NCBI GenBank assembly: GCA_026400835.1
Contig: JAPLOA010000080.1
Location: 124,001-188,000, forward strand
Reading direction: 5' to 3'
DNA: 64,000 nucleotides
Origin: Planctomycetales bacterium
GTDB taxonomy: Bacteria > Planctomycetota > Planctomycetia > Planctomycetales > Planctomycetaceae
The translations under genes were made by a program, and so were the position numbers. A model generated the notes under the pieces. It ran no database searches, was not told the DNA's origin, and worked only from the letters and a program-made list of their open reading frames with translations. The number at the start of each line of letters is the position of its first letter. Positions within the stretch are counted from its first letter, which is position 1. Shown here in pieces: positions 45,805-55,321 of the stretch.

Positions 45805-46325
45805 GGCTTGGAGAAGTTTCATACGGGGCATTCTTGGCCATCTGCCCCCGAATTATCCGAGAAATCTCGAATCCTGCTACAAACGAGCATCTTTACTCAA
45901 TCGCCACGAATCGTTTTTCCACGCGAACGCATGAAACACGTGCACACATCTGCACGTTAACGTTGCCTAACGGGCAATATTGGCCGATCAAAGAATCGGA
46001 AGATCAGGGGGAATACCCCCTTTTGGGATGGGCAGCCCGAGGTAGGGGTTTGTCAGATTTTCATCCAAAACGACGCGTGAACCAGCACTATTCCAGTGAA
46101 AACCTGTTGCCTGCTCATGCGCTTCCCCTCATCATAGGCGACCGTATTCAAGAAAACTCAGGGAAATATTGTCCTTACACCTTCTTGCGCCGTTAACTGA
46201 GGATCGGATCCTCGTCCTACGGTTGAAGATTGGACTTTGTTTTGACTGAATGGTTGTTTTTTGGGCTCGAAATCTGAGCAGTCGTTGGTCAGATCCGGAC
46301 ATCTAGTTGAAAAGGTCAGTGGTAA
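45805..46325. other. Upstream region of the giant surface-protein gene
   Basis: About 520 bases with no convincing gene; a 120-codon plus-strand frame (45834-46196) lacks a ribosome site and family resemblance. It contains a weak hairpin GGGGG/CCCCC followed by TTTT (46007-46024), which may end the yacG transcript. It also holds a near-palindrome GAGGATC-G-GATCCTC (46199-46213), which could be an operator for the giant gene. Confidence 0.4.
46007..46024 (+). terminator. Weak terminator candidate after yacG
   Basis: A five-G/five-C stem with an AATA loop is followed by only four T. It lies 200 bases after the yacG stop. Confidence 0.3.
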
Positions 46326-49300
46326 ATGACTCATCGCCCTTCTCGCATTGCTCGCTGTTTTCGCCTGTTTGGGGAGTTGGGAAGCGCGGATGGTCGGCGT
46401 CGCGCTAAAGTGGGGGGACAAGTTCCTTCTGAGTCCCTTGAGACTCGGCAGATGCTCGCGGCCGATCTGACCAGGTTAGTGTACGACGCGACTTTGCTGG
46501 ATCAGGACGCAGCGTCAACGACCGTAGACAGTTTTTTTGTGGCGTTTGATAAATCGATGAGTGCCACAGCCATCAAGAATGCCACGGGTGCTAAATCCGT
46601 GGATGCGTTCCCGCTGATTCCAAACAGCTTTAATTTGACTTTTGACTCATCTATGTCCCTGGAGCAGGCTGCGGGGGCATTCAGTTCCATTTCTGGCTTC
46701 AAGTACCTCTATCCCAATCTGCCGCTTGAACGAGTCGTCAAATTTGTTCCGAACGACCCGTTGTTCGTCTCGCAATGGCACCTGCAGAATACAGGGCAGA
46801 CTGGCGGAACCGTTGGTGCTGATGCGAACATCACAGGAGCCTGGGACACACAAACCGGTGCGGGTGTTGTCATTGGGATTGTTGACGATGGAGTGCAACT
46901 TGCTCATCCTGACCTGGCCGCAAATGTTGCCAGTGGCCTCAGTTATGACTATGTGTCTAACGACTCAGACCCTACGCCGGCAGCGAACTCTGGTGACGAT
47001 CATGGGACTGCAGTAGCAGGCGTTGCAGCTGGCGTTGGAAACAATTCTTTAGGAATCACAGGCGCGGCTTACGAAGCGTCAATTGCCGGCATCAGACTTC
47101 TGGGATTTAATCAGACGGCAGCGACCGAATCAGCCGCTTTGAATCATCGCACTCAATCAATTCACATATACAACAATAGTTGGGGTCCTGTAGACTTTCC
47201 GGTCATCGCAGCAATGCCGCCACAGGTAGAAGCTGCGTTGAGCGCTGGGACACGACTTGGCCGAGGTGGGTTGGGATCGGTCTACACATGGGCGGGAGGA
47301 AATGGTCGCTCAGGTGGAGACTATTCAAACTACGATCAGTATGCTAGTTCTCGCCATGTAATCGCGGTGGGTGCCATCACACATGACGGACGGCAATCGT
47401 CTTACAGTGAAAGCGGCTCGAATCTGCTCGTTTCGGCTTATTCCAGCTCTCCTGGGATTGTGACAACGGACCTCGTGGGTGCCGACGGCTACGATGCAAC
47501 AGATTACACCAGCACCTTTGGCGGTACTTCATCAGCAACTCCGCTCGTCTCTGGCGTCGTCGCGCTGATGCTGGAAGCGAACCCGAATCTATCCTACCGG
47601 GATGTGATGGATCTACTTGCTCGGACGGCGGAGCATAACGATCCAACTGATGCGGGATGGACTGTGAATGGTGCTGGCCTGAGAGTGAATCACAAGTATG
47701 GATTTGGTGCCATTGATGCTCAGGCAGCGGTCAACGCTTCACTAACTCATAATCCGCTGGGACCTCTTTCGAGCCGGTCCACTCCAGTGGTTCGAGTGAA
47801 CCGTACAGTTCCAGACAACACTACAAGCGGAATTGTTGCGAATGTCACGACGAACATTCAGTTGAACCTTGAACACGTGGAACTGGTCCTTAACGCATCG
47901 CATCAGAATCGCGGTGACCTCGCAATCACATTGGTTTCTCCGAGCGGTACACGTTCGGTGATGGCCCTTGCCCGAACTCAGGACTCTGGAAACAATTATA
48001 CGAACTGGGTTTTTACAACGACAAGGAACTGGGGAGAGCGCTCAGACGGAACATGGACTGTTGAAGTGGCTGACCTGCTGACGGGAACCACGGGATCGTT
48101 CACTGATTTCCAACTGCGATTCCACGGGACTGAACTGCCGTTGTCAATGACCATTAATCCAGCCTCTATCGCGGAAAACGCCGGTGCGGGCGCAGCAACG
48201 GGCACCGTAACAAGAGGGTCAGGGGTTAGTCTTGCTCAGCCACTCGTTGTCACATTAACAAGTAGCGACACATCAGAAGCAACGGTTCCCGCCACGGTAA
48301 CAATTCCAGCCGGTGCCGCTTCGGCGACCTTCCCGATTCGCGCAATCGACGATACATTGGCTGATGGAACACAGCGAGTCGACATACAGGCATCCGCAAC
48401 GATTACTGGAACACTGAATACCGTTTCTTCACCGCTCAACGTCCTCGATCATGAGACTTTGACGATGACGATCGACAAGTCTCAGATTGCAGAGACTGCT
48501 GGGAACGGGGCCGCGGTGATTACAATCACCCGCAGCAACACCGACGTTGCAGCTCCCAATTCCTTCGCTGTCGTCAATAACCGACTTCTTGAGCACAATC
48601 CATCCGGGGTTCAGGTAAGTGATCGCGCAATCCCCTGGCCAACAGGCGCTCGCCCGGTCGGTGAAATCGCCAGGGACCTGGTTGTGATGGAGAACGGTCG
48701 CATCGCAGTTCATGATGGAACTTCGACGGGCTATGTCTCGATCCTGAATCCGGCAAACGATGCATGGCAGCATATCCTCGTTCCGGGGCTTTCCTCAGAC
48801 CCGGCGGTTTCTGGCAGCGGAGGCATCTCGTCATCGGGCGATTTCGTATTCCTGTCAGACATGTCGACATCCAACGCCGACCCATTTGGCGTCGTGAGGG
48901 TCGATACGATTACTCAAAGTGTCACACGATTTGCGAACAAGTCGCTTGGATATCGGATGTTTGTGAAGGATGTCTTTGGCGACAACATCCTTGAAATCGA
49001 CCTGCAGACAGGTACCACTCTCAACACCATCCCAATACCCGCCGCGCTCGGCACAGGCTCTGATTTCGACAATGGCATGGCGTTCGATGGAACGAGTCTT
49101 TGGCTCACCGGCGGTTCTCTTGCACCAAATTCGCTCTATAAAATCGACCCGGATAACGGGGCGGTGCTGGAAACTCACTTCGTCAGCACTTTTGGCGTGA
49201 GTTCCTGGGATGGTCTAGCATGGCTGAATGATCAGCTATATTTGCTGAGTGGCAGCGTAAACAGCGTTATCGCAGCATACGACCCGGTCCAGCGGCGAAT

Positions 49301-52300
49301 TACGAGTACGCTGGACATTGACAGCATAAACTCCGTCAGTTTGACCATCTGGAAAGGACTGGCTGGCATTAAGGGACCGGATCGTCTGGTTGCGACTACC
49401 GTTCTGGGAGATCTGATCGTTGAAATTGATCCCCGAACGGGGGTGATTACCAATCAGTGGCAGAGAGGAATCAACTCGACTCCATACGGTATCGGTGCTG
49501 CAAATGGTGAAATCTACATTGGTGAATTTCTGAATGGATTGGTTGAAGTCTATGATCGCCAGGGCACATTGCAGAGGATTATGGACGTCAATCTGGCATC
49601 GATCGAAGGTCTGGCAGCATTAGGCGGTGACGATGTTCAGGGACTGGTGCCGACAAATTATCGTTACCGAGATATTTACTCCGGCCTCGACAGTAAGTTC
49701 TATGTCCTTGATTCCGCTGGCACTGTGTTCGGCCGGTACGATTCCACGACGTTGGCTGTGGATGAATTCTTCGATCTTGCAAGGCCGGTGAATGCTATAG
49801 CCGTAGCAGCCGATGGCAGCATTTGGGGTGCTGGTGGGGATGGCATACTTTATCACTTCAGTGCCACAGGAACCTTGATTGAGCAACTGACAATCGGATC
49901 GGTCTCGCTCATTGACATTGACCTGAACGTTTCCGGCCAGATACTTCTCACGTCGTCCGCTGGCAGAGTTTACAAGACGAGTACGTCGCTCGTCGCTCCA
50001 ACCTCGTTCTCTGCGGGCTCATCTCCTGCGTTTGCCAGTTTCGGACGACACCAGACGCTGCCTTCCGGTGACCTTTTTGTGCAGCTGACAAACAGTGATC
50101 CGACAGAAGCCTCTATACCACTTTCAGTCGTTATCCCGGTCGGACAGCAGTCAGTAACAGTTTCGTTGGATGCAGTCGACGACAATATCACGGACGGCAC
50201 TCAGACGGTAACATTTACGGCGTCTGCGATAGGTTATGCTTCTGTCGCGTCAGCCTCGATTGGTGTTCTGGACGCGGAATCTGTGGGAGTCAATATCGTC
50301 GCCGGATCAATCTCCGAGGCCGCTGGATCTGGTGCGACTCAGGCACAGATTTTTCGCACGGACATTGACGGACCGTTCAGCTACGTCGGCCCCAGACAAG
50401 TGTTTGCCAACAACGCGGCTCAGACAATTCTGGATAACGACAAGATCAACTCTTACATCAACGTTCCCACTCAGACTTCGCGTTTGACGGACGTTAACGT
50501 GACACTCAGCCTGACTCATTCTTTCCTGGCCGACCTTGATGTTTATCTTGTCAGTCCTCGCGGCACCCGAATTGAACTGGTGAGTGACCTGGTCTCAAAT
50601 GAGCCAGACATGATCTCTACAACCTTAGACAATGTTGCACCCAATGGAATACTCACCGGCAGTTCGCCATTTACGGGCAGATTCCGACCGGAAGGGACGC
50701 TTGAGGATTTGAATGGCGAGAATCCATCAGGAGTCTGGACACTCGAAATCACCGATGATAATCCTACAGACTTCGGAACTTTGAAGTCGTGGGCTTTGAA
50801 TATCGAAACAATCGGCCTCGCACCGATGACTGTCAACCTCACAAAAACCGGCGATACTGATGAGATTGATGTGCAGACCACTGTGGTGATTCCTGCAAAT
50901 CAATCCAGTGTTTTTGTTCCCATCAACGCTGTCGACGATACTGTTCTGGACGGTACCAGGGTATCGGGAGTGAGAGCCACCACCACATCATCGGGATACA
51001 TTTCCGGTTCGGACACCGTGAATGTCCTCGATCGTGAAATACTCCAGTTCACGGTGAACAAGTCGACCGTTCCTGAAACAGCCGGCGCTGGTGCGATTAC
51101 GGGCACGCTGACAAGACTCAACACGGACATCAACGCCAGCTTTACGGTATCACTGACAAGCAGTGACTCATCAGAAATCACTGTACCTGCGACGGTCACC
51201 ATACCGGCTGGCAGGTCATTCGTGACTTTCCCGATTACCGTTGTGGATGACACGATTTCTGATGGAACTCAGACCGTCACCGTCCGGGTAGTGACATCGC
51301 AGTACGTCGTCGACAAAAATCAGATCATTTCGGTAACCGATGTTGAACCAAAACTCGTCCTGTCGAGCAGTATTAGTTCAGTGGCTGAAAATGCCAGGAC
51401 CTTCAGCGCTACGGTTACCCGGCAACAGCAGACCGACATTAGCCAACCAGTGATCGTGAGTCTCTCCGTCTCATCGTTCACGGGGTTGTCCTCTCCGATC
51501 AGAGTTCCGGCAACAATCACGATTCCAGCCGGTCGAGTCGACCAGACATTCGTCGTAACGGTGTTGGACGACCAACTGCTGGACGGGACACAGACAGCAA
51601 CGGTTCGGGCCCGGGCTACAGGCGCCACGGAAGGGACAATCACGTTCCAGATCACAGACTACGAAACGCTGTCGCTTAGCCTCAGCAAAACTGCTGTCCG
51701 CGAAGACGCTGGTCGGGCGGCCGCCAGAGGCACTGTGACGCGAAGCAATCTTGACTATGCTTTCCCGGTGACAGTGACATTAACCAGCAGTGATGTGTCT
51801 GAAATCAAAGTTCCCACCACCATCACGATACCTTCCGGTCAACTGAGTGTCAGCTTTGACATTGAGGCTGTTAACGACCCATCCCTCGACGGGTCACAGA
51901 CCGTCAGGATTTCTGCCTCGGCATTAAACTATGTAGGTGCATCGTCAACAATCACAGTTGACGACCATGAACCTCCGGTGGTCACGGCTCCGGCGGCAGT
52001 TATCGTCGATCCAAACCCAACCGTGCAGTGGATTGCAGTTCCAAATGCAACGCGTTACGAGGTGCTGTTGCAGAACCTTAGCACAGGGTCAGAACAGCGT
52101 TACCAGGTTCCAGGTACGAGTACAACTTTCAAAATTCAGAAGCCGGTTGCTGATTCACTGGGTCTTGGTCGATATCGAGTCCTTGTTCGCGCCTATGATC
52201 AATTGGAGCGAGCAGGATACTGGAGCATTGCACGTGACTTCCGCGTCGTGACAGCCCCAACTATTATTGGACCATCCACGACCTCGTCACTCGTCTCCGG

Positions 52301-53678
52301 CACTTTCCCCGAAATCGTTTGGACCCCGGTTTTGGACGCATCGGGTTATGAACTCACGGTCCATAATCTGACTACGGGAAAAATGAATGTCATCTCACAA
52401 AAGAATATCCCCACGACTAGTTACCGGGCAGTGGAGGTACTTGGAACAGGAACTTTTCGGGCTACCGTCCGTGCGTTTCTCTCTGTGGCATCGCAGGGGC
52501 AGGCTCCGGTCATTGACTACGGTAACTTCAGTGCGTCATTAGACTTCACAGTGCTCGCAGCCCCGAGTGTGTTGACTCCAGTAAGTGGGGGAACTTTTGA
52601 CCGCAGTCCGATACTGAGCTGGTCACGAATCACTGGTGCAGCCACTTATGACGTCATGGTGCGTAATGCTCAGACACAGGTCATTGTGTTCCGGGATCAA
52701 TCGGTGCCGAGTACAAGCATCCGGATTCCTCAGGACCTGCAGAATGCAAACTACGAGGTTCTGGTAAGAGCACAGAGCGGACGATTCTACAGTAACTGGT
52801 CGGCCTCAAGATTCTTCGCGGTTGGTGCATCTCCAGGAATCACCTCACCGTTGGCTAACGAAAAAGCGGGGGCGCAGCCAAAGTTCGTCTGGACCAGCAT
52901 CACAGGTGCGGAGCGGTACGAGGTTCGCGTCCTTAATCGGGACACAAATACTTATGTGATCCAGGTCGGCAACGTCACTGGCACTTCATACACGCCGACG
53001 ACGAAACTGCCCCTTGGAGAGTATCAGGTAACAGTTCGTGCCATCAGCCTGCTCGGTGAAATCACCAACTGGAGTGCTCCAGTGAACTTCGTGGGCGGGG
53101 CAGCTCCTGTAATCAGCAGACCGACTAATAACTCTTCAAGTGGCAGAATGCCTTCTATCGCGTGGTCCGCAGTAGATGGAGCGACAGCTTACAACGTGAA
53201 GATTGTTAATCTTGCGAGCAATGTTACAGTCGTAGCGACGGGAAACTTATCGAGTACCGTCTTTACCCCCACAACAAATCTTGCTGCAGGCAAGTATCGC
53301 ATATGGGTTCGTGCGGTGAGTGCTCAGGGACATTTGTCCAACTGGAGTACTGCTGTTGACATTACCGTCGCCAGCAATGTTATCGTCGAAGAAGAGTTGA
53401 CGATGCTGGGAACTCCGGTCGTGGCTGCGGCCCTGTCGGTACGGCAGGTAGAGTCCGTCCCATCGGGTGCAGAATCCACTGTTCGTGAGAATTCCTCGTC
53501 GACGAAGTTTATCTCCGCAGCAATTCAGAACGTTGCTGAAGAAGCGAATTCGGCAGCGGATGTTATCGAAGCAGAAACGATTGCCTCTGCCACCGACCAT
53601 GTAATGGCCGCCTGGGACGTTTCTGACTGGTGGAATACGACTGCGATTGTCAACGAGCAGAATAATGAAGCGATCTGA
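46326..53678 (+). CDS. Giant secreted subtilase with P-domains, nested Calx-beta-like repeats and Fn3-like repeats
   Basis: A 2450-residue surface protein. The N-terminus is basic and carries the planctomycete export motif LETRQMLA (38-45). The S8 subtilisin domain (about 165-475) has D187 (VDDG), H226 (DDHGT) and S402 (GGTSSATP). A P/homoB domain follows (485-605). Then come six Calx-beta-like repeats. Repeat 1 spans about 606-711. Repeat 2 (712-744 plus 1248-1318) is split by a beta-propeller (745-1247). Repeat 3 (1320-1349 plus 1501-1568) is split by a second P-domain. Repeats 4-6 (1573-1880) are intact. Five Fn3-like repeats of about 90 residues (1888-2349) end in WS-type strands, followed by an acidic tail. 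Its roles in adhesion and proteolysis outside the cell are inferred. A terminator follows. Confidence 0.9.
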   Translation: MTHRPSRIARCFRLFGELGSADGRRRAKVGGQVPSESLETRQMLAADLTRLVYDATLLDQDAASTTVDSFFVAFDKSMSATAIKNATGAKSVDAFPLIPNSFNLTFDSSMSLEQAAGAFSSISGFKYLYPNLPLERVVKFVPNDPLFVSQWHLQNTGQTGGTVGADANITGAWDTQTGAGVVIGIVDDGVQLAHPDLAANVASGLSYDYVSNDSDPTPAANSGDDHGTAVAGVAAGVGNNSLGITGAAYEASIAGIRLLGFNQTAATESAALNHRTQSIHIYNNSWGPVDFPVIAAMPPQVEAALSAGTRLGRGGLGSVYTWAGGNGRSGGDYSNYDQYASSRHVIAVGAITHDGRQSSYSESGSNLLVSAYSSSPGIVTTDLVGADGYDATDYTSTFGGTSSATPLVSGVVALMLEANPNLSYRDVMDLLARTAEHNDPTDAGWTVNGAGLRVNHKYGFGAIDAQAAVNASLTHNPLGPLSSRSTPVVRVNRTVPDNTTSGIVANVTTNIQLNLEHVELVLNASHQNRGDLAITLVSPSGTRSVMALARTQDSGNNYTNWVFTTTRNWGERSDGTWTVEVADLLTGTTGSFTDFQLRFHGTELPLSMTINPASIAENAGAGAATGTVTRGSGVSLAQPLVVTLTSSDTSEATVPATVTIPAGAASATFPIRAIDDTLADGTQRVDIQASATITGTLNTVSSPLNVLDHETLTMTIDKSQIAETAGNGAAVITITRSNTDVAAPNSFAVVNNRLLEHNPSGVQVSDRAIPWPTGARPVGEIARDLVVMENGRIAVHDGTSTGYVSILNPANDAWQHILVPGLSSDPAVSGSGGISSSGDFVFLSDMSTSNADPFGVVRVDTITQSVTRFANKSLGYRMFVKDVFGDNILEIDLQTGTTLNTIPIPAALGTGSDFDNGMAFDGTSLWLTGGSLAPNSLYKIDPDNGAVLETHFVSTFGVSSWDGLAWLNDQLYLLSGSVNSVIAAYDPVQRRITSTLDIDSINSVSLTIWKGLAGIKGPDRLVATTVLGDLIVEIDPRTGVITNQWQRGINSTPYGIGAANGEIYIGEFLNGLVEVYDRQGTLQRIMDVNLASIEGLAALGGDDVQGLVPTNYRYRDIYSGLDSKFYVLDSAGTVFGRYDSTTLAVDEFFDLARPVNAIAVAADGSIWGAGGDGILYHFSATGTLIEQLTIGSVSLIDIDLNVSGQILLTSSAGRVYKTSTSLVAPTSFSAGSSPAFASFGRHQTLPSGDLFVQLTNSDPTEASIPLSVVIPVGQQSVTVSLDAVDDNITDGTQTVTFTASAIGYASVASASIGVLDAESVGVNIVAGSISEAAGSGATQAQIFRTDIDGPFSYVGPRQVFANNAAQTILDNDKINSYINVPTQTSRLTDVNVTLSLTHSFLADLDVYLVSPRGTRIELVSDLVSNEPDMISTTLDNVAPNGILTGSSPFTGRFRPEGTLEDLNGENPSGVWTLEITDDNPTDFGTLKSWALNIETIGLAPMTVNLTKTGDTDEIDVQTTVVIPANQSSVFVPINAVDDTVLDGTRVSGVRATTTSSGYISGSDTVNVLDREILQFTVNKSTVPETAGAGAITGTLTRLNTDINASFTVSLTSSDSSEITVPATVTIPAGRSFVTFPITVVDDTISDGTQTVTVRVVTSQYVVDKNQIISVTDVEPKLVLSSSISSVAENARTFSATVTRQQQTDISQPVIVSLSVSSFTGLSSPIRVPATITIPAGRVDQTFVVTVLDDQLLDGTQTATVRARATGATEGTITFQITDYETLSLSLSKTAVREDAGRAAARGTVTRSNLDYAFPVTVTLTSSDVSEIKVPTTITIPSGQLSVSFDIEAVNDPSLDGSQTVRISASALNYVGASSTITVDDHEPPVVTAPAAVIVDPNPTVQWIAVPNATRYEVLLQNLSTGSEQRYQVPGTSTTFKIQKPVADSLGLGRYRVLVRAYDQLERAGYWSIARDFRVVTAPTIIGPSTTSSLVSGTFPEIVWTPVLDASGYELTVHNLTTGKMNVISQKNIPTTSYRAVEVLGTGTFRATVRAFLSVASQGQAPVIDYGNFSASLDFTVLAAPSVLTPVSGGTFDRSPILSWSRITGAATYDVMVRNAQTQVIVFRDQSVPSTSIRIPQDLQNANYEVLVRAQSGRFYSNWSASRFFAVGASPGITSPLANEKAGAQPKFVWTSITGAERYEVRVLNRDTNTYVIQVGNVTGTSYTPTTKLPLGEYQVTVRAISLLGEITNWSAPVNFVGGAAPVISRPTNNSSSGRMPSIAWSAVDGATAYNVKIVNLASNVTVVATGNLSSTVFTPTTNLAAGKYRIWVRAVSAQGHLSNWSTAVDITVASNVIVEEELTMLGTPVVAAALSVRQVESVPSGAESTVRENSSSTKFISAAIQNVAEEANSAADVIEAETIASATDHVMAAWDVSDWWNTTAIVNEQNNEAI

Positions 53679-53733
53679 TTCCAAATCGATGATCAGAATC
53701 GACAGGGGTTCGGTCAGAATTTGGTGACATAAG

Positions 53734-53770
53734 TTGACCCGGTCTTCCTTGAAGGCCGGGTCAATTTTTT
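53734..53770 (+). terminator. Strong Rho-independent terminator of the giant gene
   Basis: The stem TTGACCCGG/CCGGGTCAA (53734-53742 and 53756-53764) is followed by six T. It lies 55 bases after the giant-gene stop and excludes any rsmE start within it, supporting the ATG at 53800. Confidence 0.88.
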
Positions 53771-53799
53771 ACGCGTCACGTGATTGCAGGAGATGCTGG

Positions 53800-54534
53800 A
53801 TGCTCCACTGGGCTTACTGCGAAAACTTACTGAGTGATCATATCACAGTCGCTGACGCTGAAGCTCATCACCTGATTCACGTCCTCCGATTTCGTGTTGG
53901 TTCTGAATTGATACTGTTCGACGGCCACGGCACAGAAGCGACAGCCAAAGTTGTTTCATTGACACGTCGAGATCTCACGTGCTCAATTCTCTCCCGTACC
54001 CTGCATGTTCGTCCGTCTCGTCCTGAGTTGATTGCAATCGCCTCACCCCCGAAAGCTGACCGCCTCAAGTGGATGGTGGAAAAGCTCACGGAAATCGGTG
54101 TCGATCGACTCGTGTTGCTGAATACATCGCGAACAGTGACCACACCGGGAGAAACGCGTCTTGATAAGATTCACAGCACCATGATTGCCGCCTGTAAACA
54201 GTGCCGACGGCCATTCTTTATGGAACTGAGCCCGCTCCAGTCGATCGAAACCATACTTTCCGAGCTGAAGCATGGAATCGCCAGCCCGTTCATCTGTGTC
54301 GCACATCCCGGCGCGAGCGTTACTCTGGAGGATGCCTGCAGTCCGGCCGAACAGACTGGACCAGCCGCAATCATGATCGGACCAGAGGGTGGATTCACAG
54401 ACGACGAAGTCCAACAAGCCCTCACCTTCGGTGCAGTCGCGGTTTCCTGGCCAAACACAATCCTGCGCATCGAAACTGCTGCGATCGTCTTCGCCACGTT
54501 AATGATGTCACGGATTCATAGAAGCCAGCCGTAA
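53800..54534 (+). CDS. rsmE: 16S rRNA (uracil-1498-N3)-methyltransferase
   Basis: A 244-residue SPOUT-family methyltransferase for U1498 of 16S rRNA, acting in the cytoplasm. The ATG at 53800 has AGGAG seven bases upstream; the frame extends back into the terminator, which rules out earlier starts. Motifs are HHLIHVLRFRVG, KADRLKWMVEKLTEIGVD, the S-adenosylmethionine site MIGPEGGFTDDE, and the knot strand ILRIETAAIV. Length is normal for RsmE. Confidence 0.92.
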   Translation: MLHWAYCENLLSDHITVADAEAHHLIHVLRFRVGSELILFDGHGTEATAKVVSLTRRDLTCSILSRTLHVRPSRPELIAIASPPKADRLKWMVEKLTEIGVDRLVLLNTSRTVTTPGETRLDKIHSTMIAACKQCRRPFFMELSPLQSIETILSELKHGIASPFICVAHPGASVTLEDACSPAEQTGPAAIMIGPEGGFTDDEVQQALTFGAVAVSWPNTILRIETAAIVFATLMMSRIHRSQP

Positions 54535-54807
54535 CAGCAGGAACCCGCATTGTCAGGCGAACCGGTCAAAGAAGAATCGACCGTTTGACAATACGAAGAC
54601 GACTGCAGCCGCCATTCAACTGGAACCTCTTTCCAAATCTACCGAGAGCGATTGTCCCTTACGGCAAACGATTTTTTTTCCGGCATAGCTGGAGATTTTC
54701 GTCCAGCGAATAGCACAGGGTGGTACTTTTCAACTGTTGCTTTGTTTGGCAGCACGTCAGGACATGCCTGTTCGATCGCTAGGTTTTGCTGAGGAAAGGT
54801 GCTTCCG

Positions 54808-55311
54808 ATGGGAAGACGATCTTCTTTTTCTGCTTCCGGACTCTTCATCACGGCTGTCTGTCTGATGTACACGGCTGCTCATGCCAGTGATGGTCAGGTC
54901 CCGCAGACATTGTCGATGGGTATTCCGAGCTATGGCGGATTCGAAGTATCACAACCGGCCCCCGGCTCCGTAGCCATGACTCAACATGCATTGCCGCTGG
55001 CTCCCCTGCCTCCGGGCACTGTGGGACAAACATACAGTCGCCCCTCTCATCCAGTGCCGGTTGACGAGCATCCGCGAACAGCGATGCTGGCCGTTCGCGA
55101 TGATGGATCCATACCGTTCCTGAGCGTTCAGAACATGGGTGGTATCAAAATGAAGAGTGGAATCTGGTTGCTCGAATCCCGACGTCCACTTGATCCCGGC
55201 GCGTGCCAGATCGTTCGCGTCGAAGCACGAAAAACGGCTGCCGATATCGAACCCTATGCGACTCGATTTGTTCGTCTGATTCCGGGCCGAATCGTTTATC
55301 TCGATTTTTGA
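54808..55311 (+). CDS. Exported hypothetical protein
   Basis: A 167-residue product from ATG 54808 (AGG eight bases upstream; an in-frame GTG at 54799 is possible). It has a signal peptide (SGLFITAVCLMYTAAHAS), a Pro-rich low-complexity stretch (LPLAPLPPGTVGQTYSRPSH), and a C-terminal region with IPFLSVQNMGGIKMKSGIWL. I recognise no family. The release-factor-like gene starts 10 bases after its stop, so the two may be cotranscribed. Confidence 0.7.
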   Translation: MGRRSSFSASGLFITAVCLMYTAAHASDGQVPQTLSMGIPSYGGFEVSQPAPGSVAMTQHALPLAPLPPGTVGQTYSRPSHPVPVDEHPRTAMLAVRDDGSIPFLSVQNMGGIKMKSGIWLLESRRPLDPGACQIVRVEARKTAADIEPYATRFVRLIPGRIVYLDF

Positions 55312-55321
55312 TTGTGCCCAC

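Noticed and set aside
45834-46196. A 120-codon plus-strand frame upstream of the giant gene
   Set aside because: No ribosome site, no recognisable motif, and atypical composition; better explained as part of a leader or regulatory region.
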